Shown here: one piece after another, positions 6,824-14,270 of the stretch | Layout of the letters: the number at the start of each line of letters is the position of its first letter | How positions within the stretch are numbered: the first letter of the stretch is position 1 | NCBI GenBank assembly: GCA_029256485.1 | Contig: JAQSXU010000089.1 | Span: 1-14,322 of the forward strand | Source of the DNA: Clostridiaceae bacterium | GTDB taxonomy: Bacteria; Bacillota_A; Clostridia; Clostridiales; Clostridiaceae | DNA: 14,322 bases | Direction of reading: 5' to 3' | Program-made: the position numbers and the translations under genes | The notes under the pieces: model-generated | What the model was told of the DNA's origin: nothing | What the model saw: the letters and a program-made list of their open reading frames with translations, nothing else | The model's database searches: none

Positions 6824-7770
6824 TATTTAAAAAAAATTCAAATGAAATGGAAATACTTTATTCAAAATTGAAATCTAAAAGGCTAAATAAACTATTACAA
6901 TCTAAAGTATATGATGTTATTTTTGTGCCAGCTAACAGTTATTCGATAGCTTTTCTTAAAACTAATATACCAATTATATATTTAAGTGATGCGACATTTC
7001 ATTTAATGATTAATTATTATTTTTTTGGATTAGATGATAAAAGCATATATAACGGAAATACAGTAGAAAAAAATGCATTAGTAAATGCTAATCAGATAAT
7101 CTATTCAAGTGAGTGGGCTAAGATGGATGCAATTAATTTTTATAACATTAATTCAAAGAAAATTAACGTTTTTCCATTTGGCTCAAACTTAGTGTGTAGA
7201 TTTGAAAAAGAACATGTGCTTAATAAAGAAGTCAACCTATTATTTGTCGGTGTAGATTGGAAGCGTAAAGGCGCAGATATAGCAATTGAATGCATAGACT
7301 ATTTAAATAAACATTCTAAAAGAACTTATAAATTAACTATTATAGGTCTTAGAAGGCCTTCTGATTTTAATGTGGAAAATGTAAATTTTGTTGGATTTTT
7401 AAATAAGAATAACAAAGAAGAATACGATGAACTTATAGATTATTATAAATCTAGTGATATGTTTATATTGCCAACTCAAGCAGAGTGTGCTGGCATTGTA
7501 TTTTCAGAGGCAAGCATGTTTGGACTTCCTATTATAACTTATGATACTGGCGGTATTGCCACCTATGTGATAAATGATATTAATGGATATAGGCTTCCGC
7601 TGCTTTCCGATAGCAAGGAATTTGCTAACTCAGTTGAAAAAATATGCAAAGATAATGAGACCTTTGAAAAATTTTCACAAAATGCAATAAAACAATATGA
7701 GGAAAATTTGAATTGGGATAACTGGTTAAAATCTTTTAGTTCAGTTATAGAAAAAGTTGTTAATATATAA
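6820..7770 (+). CDS. GT4-family glycosyltransferase, main part in the -1 frame
   Basis: This frame supplies 316 residues of a GT-B retaining glycosyltransferase. It is written from 6820, where a -1 shift would enter it; the frame is open from 6799 and its first ATG is at 6847. From that ATG: YDVIFVPANS (22-31), IPIIYLSDATFHLM (41-54), IIYSSEWA (84-91), FPFGSN (109-114), LLFVGVDWKRKG (131-142, donor phosphate-binding R/K) and the E-x7-E motif ECAGIVFSE (213-221), then the TYDTGG loop. These are the full donor domain and part of the acceptor domain. No ribosome binding site precedes 6847, so independent translation is unlikely. Joined with the upstream part the protein is complete, with no missing motif, which argues that the interruption is recent or tolerated by frameshifting. 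Confidence 0.85.
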   Translation, partial: VIFKKNSNEMEILYSKLKSKRLNKLLQSKVYDVIFVPANSYSIAFLKTNIPIIYLSDATFHLMINYYFFGLDDKSIYNGNTVEKNALVNANQIIYSSEWAKMDAINFYNINSKKINVFPFGSNLVCRFEKEHVLNKEVNLLFVGVDWKRKGADIAIECIDYLNKHSKRTYKLTIIGLRRPSDFNVENVNFVGFLNKNNKEEYDELIDYYKSSDMFILPTQAECAGIVFSEASMFGLPIITYDTGGIATYVINDINGYRLPLLSDSKEFANSVEKICKDNETFEKFSQNAIKQYEENLNWDNWLKSFSSVIEKVVNI

Positions 7771-7842
7771 GTGTATATTTAGGTATTAAACCAAATATGT
7801 TTAAAATAATTAGATAATTTTTACAATTGAAAGGAGTCAAGT

Positions 7843-8739
7843 ATGAGAGGAATTATTTTGGCTGGGGGATCAGCTACACGATTATATCCAGTAACTAAAG
7901 CGATGTCAAAACAAATGGTGCCTATATATGATAAACCAATGATTTTTTATCCAATGTCAGTTTTAATGCTTGCAGGAATAAGAGACATTTTAATTATATC
8001 GACTCGAAGGGATATAGTTAATTTTAGAGAGCTTTTTAACGATGGACAGGAATTAGGGTTAAATATTGAATATGGAATTCAAGAAAATCCTAATGGGCTT
8101 GCGGAAGCATTTATTATTGGAGAAGAATTTATTGGTACTGACAATGTAGCAATGGTTCTTGGAGATAATATTTTCTATGGTCAGCGCTTTACAGAACATT
8201 TAAAAAGAGCTGCTGATTTAAAAAATGGAGCATATGTATTTGGATATTATGTTCAAAATCCAAAATCTTTTGGTGTAGTTGAATTTGATGATGATGGTAA
8301 AGTTATTTCTTTGGAGGAAAAACCAGAAAAACCTAAATCTAAATATGCAGTACCAGGTCTTTATTTTTACGATAATTCAGTAGTTAAAAAGACTAAATCA
8401 TTGAAACCTTCACAAAGGGGAGAATTAGAGATAACTGATTTAAATAAAGCTTATATGGAAGAAGGAACGTTGAAAATTGAAGTACTAGGTAGAGGAATGG
8501 CTTGGCTTGATACAGGAACTCATACATCTATGCTTCGAGCATCTAATTTTGTTGAGGCAGTTCAAAATACTCAAGGAACATATATAGCATGTCTTGAGGA
8601 AATCTCTTATAGAAAAGGTTGGATTACTTCCGAACAGGTTATTGAACTTGCTAAGCCATTAATGAAAACAGGATATGGGAAATATTTAGTTGAAATAGTA
8701 GAAGAAATTAAAAGTAAAATTGTAGTAGTAAGTAAATAA
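7843..8739 (+). CDS. rfbA: Glucose-1-phosphate thymidylyltransferase RmlA/RfbA
   Basis: This 298-residue cytoplasmic enzyme makes dTDP-glucose from dTTP and glucose-1-phosphate, the entry step to dTDP-rhamnose and other dTDP-deoxysugars. It has the signature [20 protein letters not shown] (8-27, Ala replacing the common Gly in GGSGTRL), YDKPMIFYP (29-37), LGDNIFYG (106-113, metal and nucleotide site), the EEKPEKPKS block and GLYFYDN, and [11 protein letters not shown]. Length is slightly above the usual 285-295 of the short form. AAAGGAG (7830-7836) is six bases before ATG. The rmlB, rmlC and rmlD genes are not in the window, so the pathway must be completed elsewhere or the product is used differently. 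Its composition is a little less AT-extreme than the neighbouring membrane protein genes. Confidence 0.96.
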   Translation: MRGIILAGGSATRLYPVTKAMSKQMVPIYDKPMIFYPMSVLMLAGIRDILIISTRRDIVNFRELFNDGQELGLNIEYGIQENPNGLAEAFIIGEEFIGTDNVAMVLGDNIFYGQRFTEHLKRAADLKNGAYVFGYYVQNPKSFGVVEFDDDGKVISLEEKPEKPKSKYAVPGLYFYDNSVVKKTKSLKPSQRGELEITDLNKAYMEEGTLKIEVLGRGMAWLDTGTHTSMLRASNFVEAVQNTQGTYIACLEEISYRKGWITSEQVIELAKPLMKTGYGKYLVEIVEEIKSKIVVVSK

Positions 8740-8792
8740 TTGAATACAAAAAAGATTATAGTTTTACAAATAATTTTTAGGAGATACGTTTA

Positions 8793-9869
8793 ATGAATGA
8801 CAAGTTTACTTTAGAACATACACATTATTGTAAAGGTATTGCAATAATATTAATGATTACACATCACTTATTTTGGAATAGGCCTGGAATTGGAATGTTT
8901 ATAGGTGATATGGCGATATCTCAACGTGTGGGGATAATCGGGAAGGTTTGCGTGAGTTTATATTTAATGTTAAGTGGTTTAGGTTTATACAAAAGTACAA
9001 ATAAGATTTATAGTAAGAAAGAGTTTTGGTGCAAAAAATTATACAAATTATATATGAATTATTTTTTTATAGTTTGGACATCAATTTTAATATCATTAAT
9101 ATTTTTCCGCAAACAATACCTGGAACTAATTGGATGTGGGGTTATGGGTACTCTGAAAGTTGTTTTAAGTTTCACAGGATTGCAATATTTTGTAGGATAT
9201 CAAGGTATTAATGGAGCTTGGTGGTTTATGACAGTAATAATAGCCTTTTATATTGCATTTCCACTTATAAAATGGGGAGTAGAAAAATACAAAGAGAAAT
9301 TTCTTGTACTTTTTTTTATTATATCTTTTACTGATATGATACCCTTAGAAAGAATAAGAATATTTACTATACTGTCCTGGGGATTTCCATTTGTGTTAGG
9401 GGTTTACATTGCATATTCAAATATATTATGTGATATAAAGAATTATATATACAGTAAAAATACTCTTTTAAAAAAAATAATGTTATTAATTATATTACTT
9501 TTTTCATTAATATTAAGACAAGAACTATCCCCACAAGGAATTGCTGGTATAAAGTTTGATTATTATTTAGCGTTTATATGTGTTATATCAATATATATTT
9601 TTTATGAAAAAATATTGATAGGTAAAAAAATATTTTGTTTTTTAGGGAAAAAGTCTATGGATATATATTATGTTCATATGTTTATTACAACATATTATTT
9701 ATCAGAGTTAATTAATAAAATTAACAATACATTTATTATGATAATAGCATCTATTTTGCTGAGTTTAGTATGGAGTTATGGATTAGATATAATAAGAAAA
9801 ATAATAGGTTGGAACAATTTCAATTTAAGAATAAAAAGTATAATATTTCGTGATTACAAAACAGAATAG
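8793..9869 (+). CDS. Membrane O-acyltransferase, acyltransferase family 3
   Basis: This protein of 358 residues has about ten predicted membrane segments. Its N-terminus holds CKGIAIILMITHH (13-25), the K/R-G-x-A-x(n)-H motif of acyltransferase-3 proteins in which the histidine is essential, and CVSLYLMLSGLGLY is the usual second helix. GAWWFMTVIIAFYIAFPL in the middle is also typical. There is no C-terminal SGNH domain. The family moves acyl groups, usually acetyl from acetyl-CoA, onto sugars, so it probably O-acetylates the repeat unit, either on the lipid-linked intermediate or at the outer face. AGGAGA (8779-8784) is eight bases before ATG. Confidence 0.88.
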   Translation: MNDKFTLEHTHYCKGIAIILMITHHLFWNRPGIGMFIGDMAISQRVGIIGKVCVSLYLMLSGLGLYKSTNKIYSKKEFWCKKLYKLYMNYFFIVWTSILISLIFFRKQYLELIGCGVMGTLKVVLSFTGLQYFVGYQGINGAWWFMTVIIAFYIAFPLIKWGVEKYKEKFLVLFFIISFTDMIPLERIRIFTILSWGFPFVLGVYIAYSNILCDIKNYIYSKNTLLKKIMLLIILLFSLILRQELSPQGIAGIKFDYYLAFICVISIYIFYEKILIGKKIFCFLGKKSMDIYYVHMFITTYYLSELINKINNTFIMIIASILLSLVWSYGLDIIRKIIGWNNFNLRIKSIIFRDYKTE

Positions 9870-9925
9870 TTTTTTGAAGAATTATTGAATATCCATTTAT
9901 AATATCAAGGAATGAGGAGTAGTCA

Positions 9926-11344
9926 TTGAATAATAAAGCTGTTAATTTTTTAAAGAATTTTTCATATACTCTTTCATCAAATTTAATATCTGTGGTTATA
10001 TCAACTATCGTAATTTTAATAGTACCGAAGATTATAGGAGTAGAAGGGTATGGTTATTGGCAGCTATATTTGTTTTATTCTTCTTATGTTGGATTATTAC
10101 ATTTTGGATGGAATGATGGAATATACCTAAGGTATGGTGGTAAACATTATGAAGAGTTAGATAAAAGGTTGTTTTTCTCCCAATTTTGGATGCTGGCAAT
10201 ATTGCAATTAATATTAGTTATATTCATCATGGGTATGTCAACTATTTTTATAAATGATCCTAATCGATTATTCATATTCAAGATGCTAGCATTAAGTTTG
10301 CTAATAGTAAACTTAAATTGTATGTTAGTATATATTTTACAAAGTACAAATAGGATAAAAGAATATGCTCAAATAACAATGATGGAGAAAGTGTTTTATA
10401 CTTTATTGATTATCTTGCTCCTAATATTAAATATAAGAGAATATACAATAATGATTATGGCTGATCTAATGGGAAAATTAATTTCTTTTCTATATTCAAT
10501 GTATTGTTGTAAAGATATTGTGTTTAGGAAAGTATCATCTTTCTATTTAAATATAAAGGAAGCAATAAAAAGTATCAATGCTGGTATAAAATTGATGTTT
10601 GCTAACATAGCAAGTTCGTTGATAATAGGAATTGTAAGATTTGGTATTGAACGAATATGGGATGTTTCCACATTTGGCAAAGTATCATTGACTTTGAGTA
10701 TTTCAAATTTGATGATGATATTTATAAATGCAATGGGGATAATAATATTTCCTCTACTTAGAAGAATAGAAACTCAAAAATTACCGAGTATCTATATAAC
10801 AATAAGAACACTTTTAATGATGTTATTAATAGGCACACTTATAGTATATTATCCATTGAAATTTATTTTGTCAGCGTGGTTGCCACAGTATGCTGAAAGT
10901 TTAATTTATATGGCATTAGTTTTTCCTATATGTATTTATGAAGGGAAAATATCATTGTTAATTTATACATTTTTAAAATCACTTAGAAAAGAAAAATTTA
11001 TATTGCTCATAAATATAATATCTGTAATTCTTAGTTTAATAACAACATTTATATTTGCATTTGTGCTTAAAAATTTATCATTATCAATAGCAGCTATAGT
11101 TTTTCTGTTGGCCTTTAGATGTACTTTAGCAGAAATGTTTTTATCAAAGATACTTAATATCTCATTATATAAGGATAGTACTTTAGAAATCCTAATAACG
11201 TTGGTGTTTATATTGACAGGATGGTTTGTTGTTTCATGGCTTGGAATAATAATATATTTATTAGCTTACATCCTATATTTGTTTATTAAAAGAAAAGATA
11301 TTATCACCATGATAAAAAGAATAAAAAATTTAGCAAAAGAATAA
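9926..11344 (+). CDS. Wzx-type flippase of the polysaccharide transporter (PST) family
   Basis: This protein of 472 residues has about 12-14 hydrophobic helices, the expected size and topology for a lipid-linked oligosaccharide flippase in the MOP superfamily. The N-terminus NFLKNFSYTLSSNLISVVIS, PKIIGVEGYGYWQLY and the following GWNDGIYLRYGG are typical of Firmicutes capsule flippases. It should carry the undecaprenyl-linked unit across the membrane for Wzy. The start is TTG at 9926, with GAGGAG (9914-9919) six bases upstream; no ATG lies in a sensible position. The gene is very AT-rich, and the rare start may lower expression. Confidence 0.9.
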   Translation: MNNKAVNFLKNFSYTLSSNLISVVISTIVILIVPKIIGVEGYGYWQLYLFYSSYVGLLHFGWNDGIYLRYGGKHYEELDKRLFFSQFWMLAILQLILVIFIMGMSTIFINDPNRLFIFKMLALSLLIVNLNCMLVYILQSTNRIKEYAQITMMEKVFYTLLIILLLILNIREYTIMIMADLMGKLISFLYSMYCCKDIVFRKVSSFYLNIKEAIKSINAGIKLMFANIASSLIIGIVRFGIERIWDVSTFGKVSLTLSISNLMMIFINAMGIIIFPLLRRIETQKLPSIYITIRTLLMMLLIGTLIVYYPLKFILSAWLPQYAESLIYMALVFPICIYEGKISLLIYTFLKSLRKEKFILLINIISVILSLITTFIFAFVLKNLSLSIAAIVFLLAFRCTLAEMFLSKILNISLYKDSTLEILITLVFILTGWFVVSWLGIIIYLLAYILYLFIKRKDIITMIKRIKNLAKE

Positions 11345-11388
11345 TTATATAAAATAATAAAAATCTACACAAAGAAGGAATGTATAGT

Positions 11389-12138
11389 ATGGAAGAAATA
11401 GAATTTGATATTCAAGATGTATTTAGAGTATTGAAAAATAACTGGAGGATTATGGTCTGCATAACGATAATTGTAACTATAGTTGTAGGAGCAATAAGCT
11501 TCTTTTATATTAAACCTACTTATAGAGCTAATACTAAAGTTTTTATAGGTAAAGAACAAGTTAAAGATGTAAAGTACGACAGCAACGATGTTGAAATGTA
11601 TCAAAAATTATTAAAGACATATGCAGAATTAATAAAAACCAATGATTTAATTGAAAATGCAATTGGTGAAAAAAACTTAGATATTGCACCATCTCAGATA
11701 ATGCGAGGATTGGAAGCTGTACCCAGAACAGATACACAAATATTGCAAATAAGTTATGAAAGTAATGATAATATATTGGCTAAAGAAGTATTAGTAGCAG
11801 TGGTTGATGAGTTTATAAAAGAATCTAAAGTGCTTATACCTAGTGGAACAATAAAGGTTATAGAAAGTGCGGACATACCACAATATCCAGTAAGTCCTAA
11901 TAAATATAGAAATACTGCAATAGCTTGTTTAGTAGGATTTATGATGGGAATTATGGTAGCTTTATTAAAGGAATATATGAATGATACATTTAAGACAAAA
12001 GAACAGATTGAAAAAGCTATGGAAGTATCTGTAATAGGAATGATACCTATTGAAGATAAAAATTATACGAAGAGTATGAATAAGCATATAACGAAAAATA
12101 CAGATCAAAATTTGAAAGACCAAGCATATGAAACTTAA
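11389..12138 (+). CDS. Wzz/CpsC-type chain-length determinant (tyrosine kinase adaptor)
   Basis: This membrane protein of 249 residues belongs to the Wzz domain family, the Gram-positive type in which the adaptor is separate from the kinase. It has an N-terminal helix (about 21-41), an extracellular region with KPTYRANTKVFIG at its start, and a C-terminal helix preceded by ADIPQYPVSPNK (proline-rich P-x2-P-x-SP motif). The cytoplasmic tail after the second helix should activate the kinase. I place the start at ATG 11389, about nine bases after AAGAAGGA (11372-11379); ATG 11380 directly touches that site. With the next gene it controls polymer length and export. Confidence 0.92.
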   Translation: MEEIEFDIQDVFRVLKNNWRIMVCITIIVTIVVGAISFFYIKPTYRANTKVFIGKEQVKDVKYDSNDVEMYQKLLKTYAELIKTNDLIENAIGEKNLDIAPSQIMRGLEAVPRTDTQILQISYESNDNILAKEVLVAVVDEFIKESKVLIPSGTIKVIESADIPQYPVSPNKYRNTAIACLVGFMMGIMVALLKEYMNDTFKTKEQIEKAMEVSVIGMIPIEDKNYTKSMNKHITKNTDQNLKDQAYET

Positions 12139-12178
12139 GGATTAACTTTATTATTTTAAGGATAAAACAATAAAGGTG

Positions 12179-12232
12179 ATGAATAGTTTTATATTAAATA
12201 GTACAACTAAATTATATAAGGGGAGAATATAA
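12179..12232 (+). other. Possible 17-codon leader frame overlapping the kinase start
   Basis: In the 93-base gap before the kinase, ATG 12179 opens a 17-codon frame (MNSFILNSTTKLYKGRI) whose TAA at 12230-12232 shares an A with the kinase ATG in the sequence TAATG. AAAGGTG precedes it but nearly touches the ATG. Such an overlap could allow coupled translation, yet the kinase has its own AAGGGGAG (12218-12225) site. It may be chance; the peptide resembles nothing I know. Confidence 0.2.
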
Positions 12233-12891
12233 TGTTTATATTTGAAGATAAACCGAGATCAATAGATTCAGAAGCATATAGAACATTAAGAACTAATATA
12301 CAGTACTTGGCCATTAATAAAGAAATTAAAAGTATTTTAGTTACAAGTGCGTGCCCTAAAGAAGGAAAGTCAACAGTATCAGGAAATTTAGCTTTATCGT
12401 TTGCACAGGATGGGAAAAAGGTAATAATTATTGATTGTGATTTAAGACAACCTTCTATTCATACAAAATTTAAAATATCAAATTTATGTGGTATTACAGA
12501 AGTGTTGATAGGAAGAGAAACACTAGATACAGCAATTCAAAATTATAAATTAAATCTTGATATATTGACAAGCGGAAAGTGTCCACCTAACCCATCTGAA
12601 ATGATTAATTCGACAGTAATGAGTAATTTGTTAGAAGAACTTAAGAATAAATATGATATGTTAATAATAGACAGTCCGCCATTGGAAGTGGTTAGCGATG
12701 GTCAAATTTTATCTACAAAAGTGGATGGAACTATTATAGTTTTAAAATCAGAAAAAAGTAAAATATCATCAGTTAAGGAATCAAAAAATCTTTTAAATAG
12801 AGTTGGCGCAAATATAATTGGCTTAGTGATAAATGAAGTGAAGAATAGGAAGAAAAAATATTCATACTATTATGGAAGAGAAAAAAAGTAA
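12232..12891 (+). CDS. CpsD/CapB-type bacterial tyrosine kinase (BY-kinase)
   Basis: This cytoplasmic P-loop ATPase of 219 residues autophosphorylates on tyrosines and, with the adjacent adaptor, regulates polymerisation and export. It shows EAYRTLRTNI (14-23, the helix of the oligomer interface), Walker A SACPKEGKST (39-48), Walker A' VIIIDCDLRQP (64-74), Walker B LIIDSPP (144-150) and a C-terminal tyrosine cluster YSYYYG (210-215), the phosphorylation tail. Length is normal. AAGGGGAG lies six bases before ATG. The cognate PHP-type phosphatase (CpsB/YwqE) that usually accompanies it is not in the window. The adaptor and kinase sit near the 3' end of the cluster here rather than near the start. 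Confidence 0.94.
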   Translation: MFIFEDKPRSIDSEAYRTLRTNIQYLAINKEIKSILVTSACPKEGKSTVSGNLALSFAQDGKKVIIIDCDLRQPSIHTKFKISNLCGITEVLIGRETLDTAIQNYKLNLDILTSGKCPPNPSEMINSTVMSNLLEELKNKYDMLIIDSPPLEVVSDGQILSTKVDGTIIVLKSEKSKISSVKESKNLLNRVGANIIGLVINEVKNRKKKYSYYYGREKK

Positions 12892-12908
12892 TTATTAAGG
12901 GTGGAAAA

Positions 12909-14120
12909 ATGGAATATTATCAAAAAGTAATAATTGATATTTTAAATGCATCCGTAAATAATAAAAATATTGTATTTAACGAAGAAAATGGTATCGACTG
13001 GAATGAAGTTATAAGGGAAGCTAAACAACATAAAATTAGTTCGTTAATATATTCAGCAGTAGATAAAGATAGCTTAAAATACATTGATGATAATATACTA
13101 GCTGAATGGAAAAAGGATATTTTTAAGGATAATGTAACTCAAATAAGACATATAAATAACATTTCACAATTAGTTAATAATTTAAATAAACAAGGGATAG
13201 AAATAATATTGTTAAAGGGATTAGTTTTAAGGGAGCTATATCCAAGACCTGAATATAGAACAATGAGTGATGCAGATATATTGGTCAAGTCAAAAGACTA
13301 TTTAGTTCTTGAAGATCACTTAATAAAAAATGGCTACGAATGTGATAAAGAAAATCATCCAGTTCATAAATGCTTTATGTGTTCTGATCACTCACTTATT
13401 GAAGTCCATTGGAAACTTATAAATGATAGTTATTTTAATGGATATACAGAAAAATTTGAAAATGATGTTTGGAAAAAATCAATTGAATTTAATATTTCCG
13501 GAGCTAAATGTAAAACATTATGTGATGAAGACTTACTTATTCATATGTGCCTTCATATGGCTGTACATGCTAAATATAGAGGATTTGGATTAAGGCAATT
13601 ATATGACGTGGCAATATTTGTTAAAAATAAAAATATAGATTGGGTAAGTTTTTGTAGTAGAATATCTGTTTACGGAATATCAAAATTTACAAAAGGAATA
13701 TTTGAAATATTAAATCAAATATTTGATTTAAATATCCCGAAAGATATTTTAAAAAATCAATATATAAGTCAGCAAGAAATACAATTATTATTAAATAATA
13801 TTTTAGCATCTGGAGTACATGGGCAGAAAGAGGAAATAGTTGGATTCAATATTTCATATAAGGATAGAAGTGATGAGTCATATTCAAAGTATAATGTAAA
13901 AAGATTATTTAAATTTATTTTTCCAACTAGAGCAGAATTAAGTTATAGATATGAATATGCAAAAGAAAATGTTTTATTATTGCCTATAGCTTGGATACAT
14001 CATGCTATAAGAGGAGTGTTTATAAGAAAATATGGATTTGTTAAAATGATTAAATATTATTTGGCCACATTGGATGTTATTAATAGAAGGAAAGAAATAA
14101 TTAAAATTTTTGAATTATAA
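12909..14120 (+). CDS. Nucleotidyltransferase family protein (NTP_transf_5-like) of unknown role
   Basis: This soluble-looking protein of 403 residues resembles the uncharacterised nucleotidyltransferase-fold family often called NTP_transf_5. The key region is LLKGLVLRELYPRPEYRTMS followed by DADILV (101-126), where K103-G104 and the Asp pair D121/D123 match the metal-binding part of the pol-beta nucleotidyltransferase fold. SLIEVHWKL (162-170) and the histidine-rich HMCLHMAVH are further family features, and the remainder is largely helical. Relatives occur in capsule clusters and peptide natural-product clusters, but I know of no established substrate. It starts 17 bases after the kinase with AAGGGTGG (12897-12904) before ATG, so it is almost certainly co-transcribed. 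It might modify a sugar, lipid or the kinase system; this is only inference. Confidence 0.8.
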   Translation: MEYYQKVIIDILNASVNNKNIVFNEENGIDWNEVIREAKQHKISSLIYSAVDKDSLKYIDDNILAEWKKDIFKDNVTQIRHINNISQLVNNLNKQGIEIILLKGLVLRELYPRPEYRTMSDADILVKSKDYLVLEDHLIKNGYECDKENHPVHKCFMCSDHSLIEVHWKLINDSYFNGYTEKFENDVWKKSIEFNISGAKCKTLCDEDLLIHMCLHMAVHAKYRGFGLRQLYDVAIFVKNKNIDWVSFCSRISVYGISKFTKGIFEILNQIFDLNIPKDILKNQYISQQEIQLLLNNILASGVHGQKEEIVGFNISYKDRSDESYSKYNVKRLFKFIFPTRAELSYRYEYAKENVLLLPIAWIHHAIRGVFIRKYGFVKMIKYYLATLDVINRRKEIIKIFEL

Positions 14121-14140
14121 TAATAGTTTTTTCGTTTATA

Positions 14141-14172
14141 AAATTAATTTAGAAATGAGCATAAATTAATTT
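14141..14172 (+). repeat. Pair of AAATTAATTT palindromes able to form an AT-only stem-loop
   Basis: Identical 11-mers AAATTAATTTA occur at 14141-14151 and 14163-14173, each containing a 10-bp palindrome, 22 bp apart (about two helical turns). 14141-14151 can also pair with 14162-14172 around a 10-base loop. No T-run follows, so it is at best a weak terminator. Paired operator half-sites are another possibility. Such A/T palindromes arise easily by chance in this DNA. Confidence 0.35.
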
Positions 14173-14179
14173 ACGTGAA

Positions 14180-14267
14180 TATAATAAGAAAAGGAAAAAA
14201 TCACTTTTTATTTTAAAATAGAAATCTTTAATTTAACATAAGAAAATAATTAATAGGAAGTGATTTT
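14180..14267 (+). promoter_or_regulatory. Possible promoter -10 and a ribosome-site-masking inverted repeat before the last gene
   Basis: A TATAAT at 14180-14185, with TG two bases further upstream than the usual extended -10 and a weak TGAGCA 18 bases before it, could start a transcript here. In the leader, AAAATCACTT (14197-14206) is exactly complementary to AAGTGATTTT (14258-14267), extendable by two G-U pairs and one A-U pair. The right arm contains most of the AGGAAGTGA ribosome binding site (14255-14263) of the gene at 14271, so folding would hide it. The enclosed 50-odd bases are AT-rich and unstructured. Confidence 0.3.
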
Positions 14268-14270
14268 AAT

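Noticed and set aside
9026..9211. A 61-residue + strand frame inside the acyltransferase gene
   Set aside because: It lies wholly within the acyltransferase gene in another frame and lacks a ribosome site.
11365..11604. A 79-residue minus-strand frame opposite the chain-length gene
   Set aside because: It is antisense to a clear Wzz-domain coding region and has no recognisable content.
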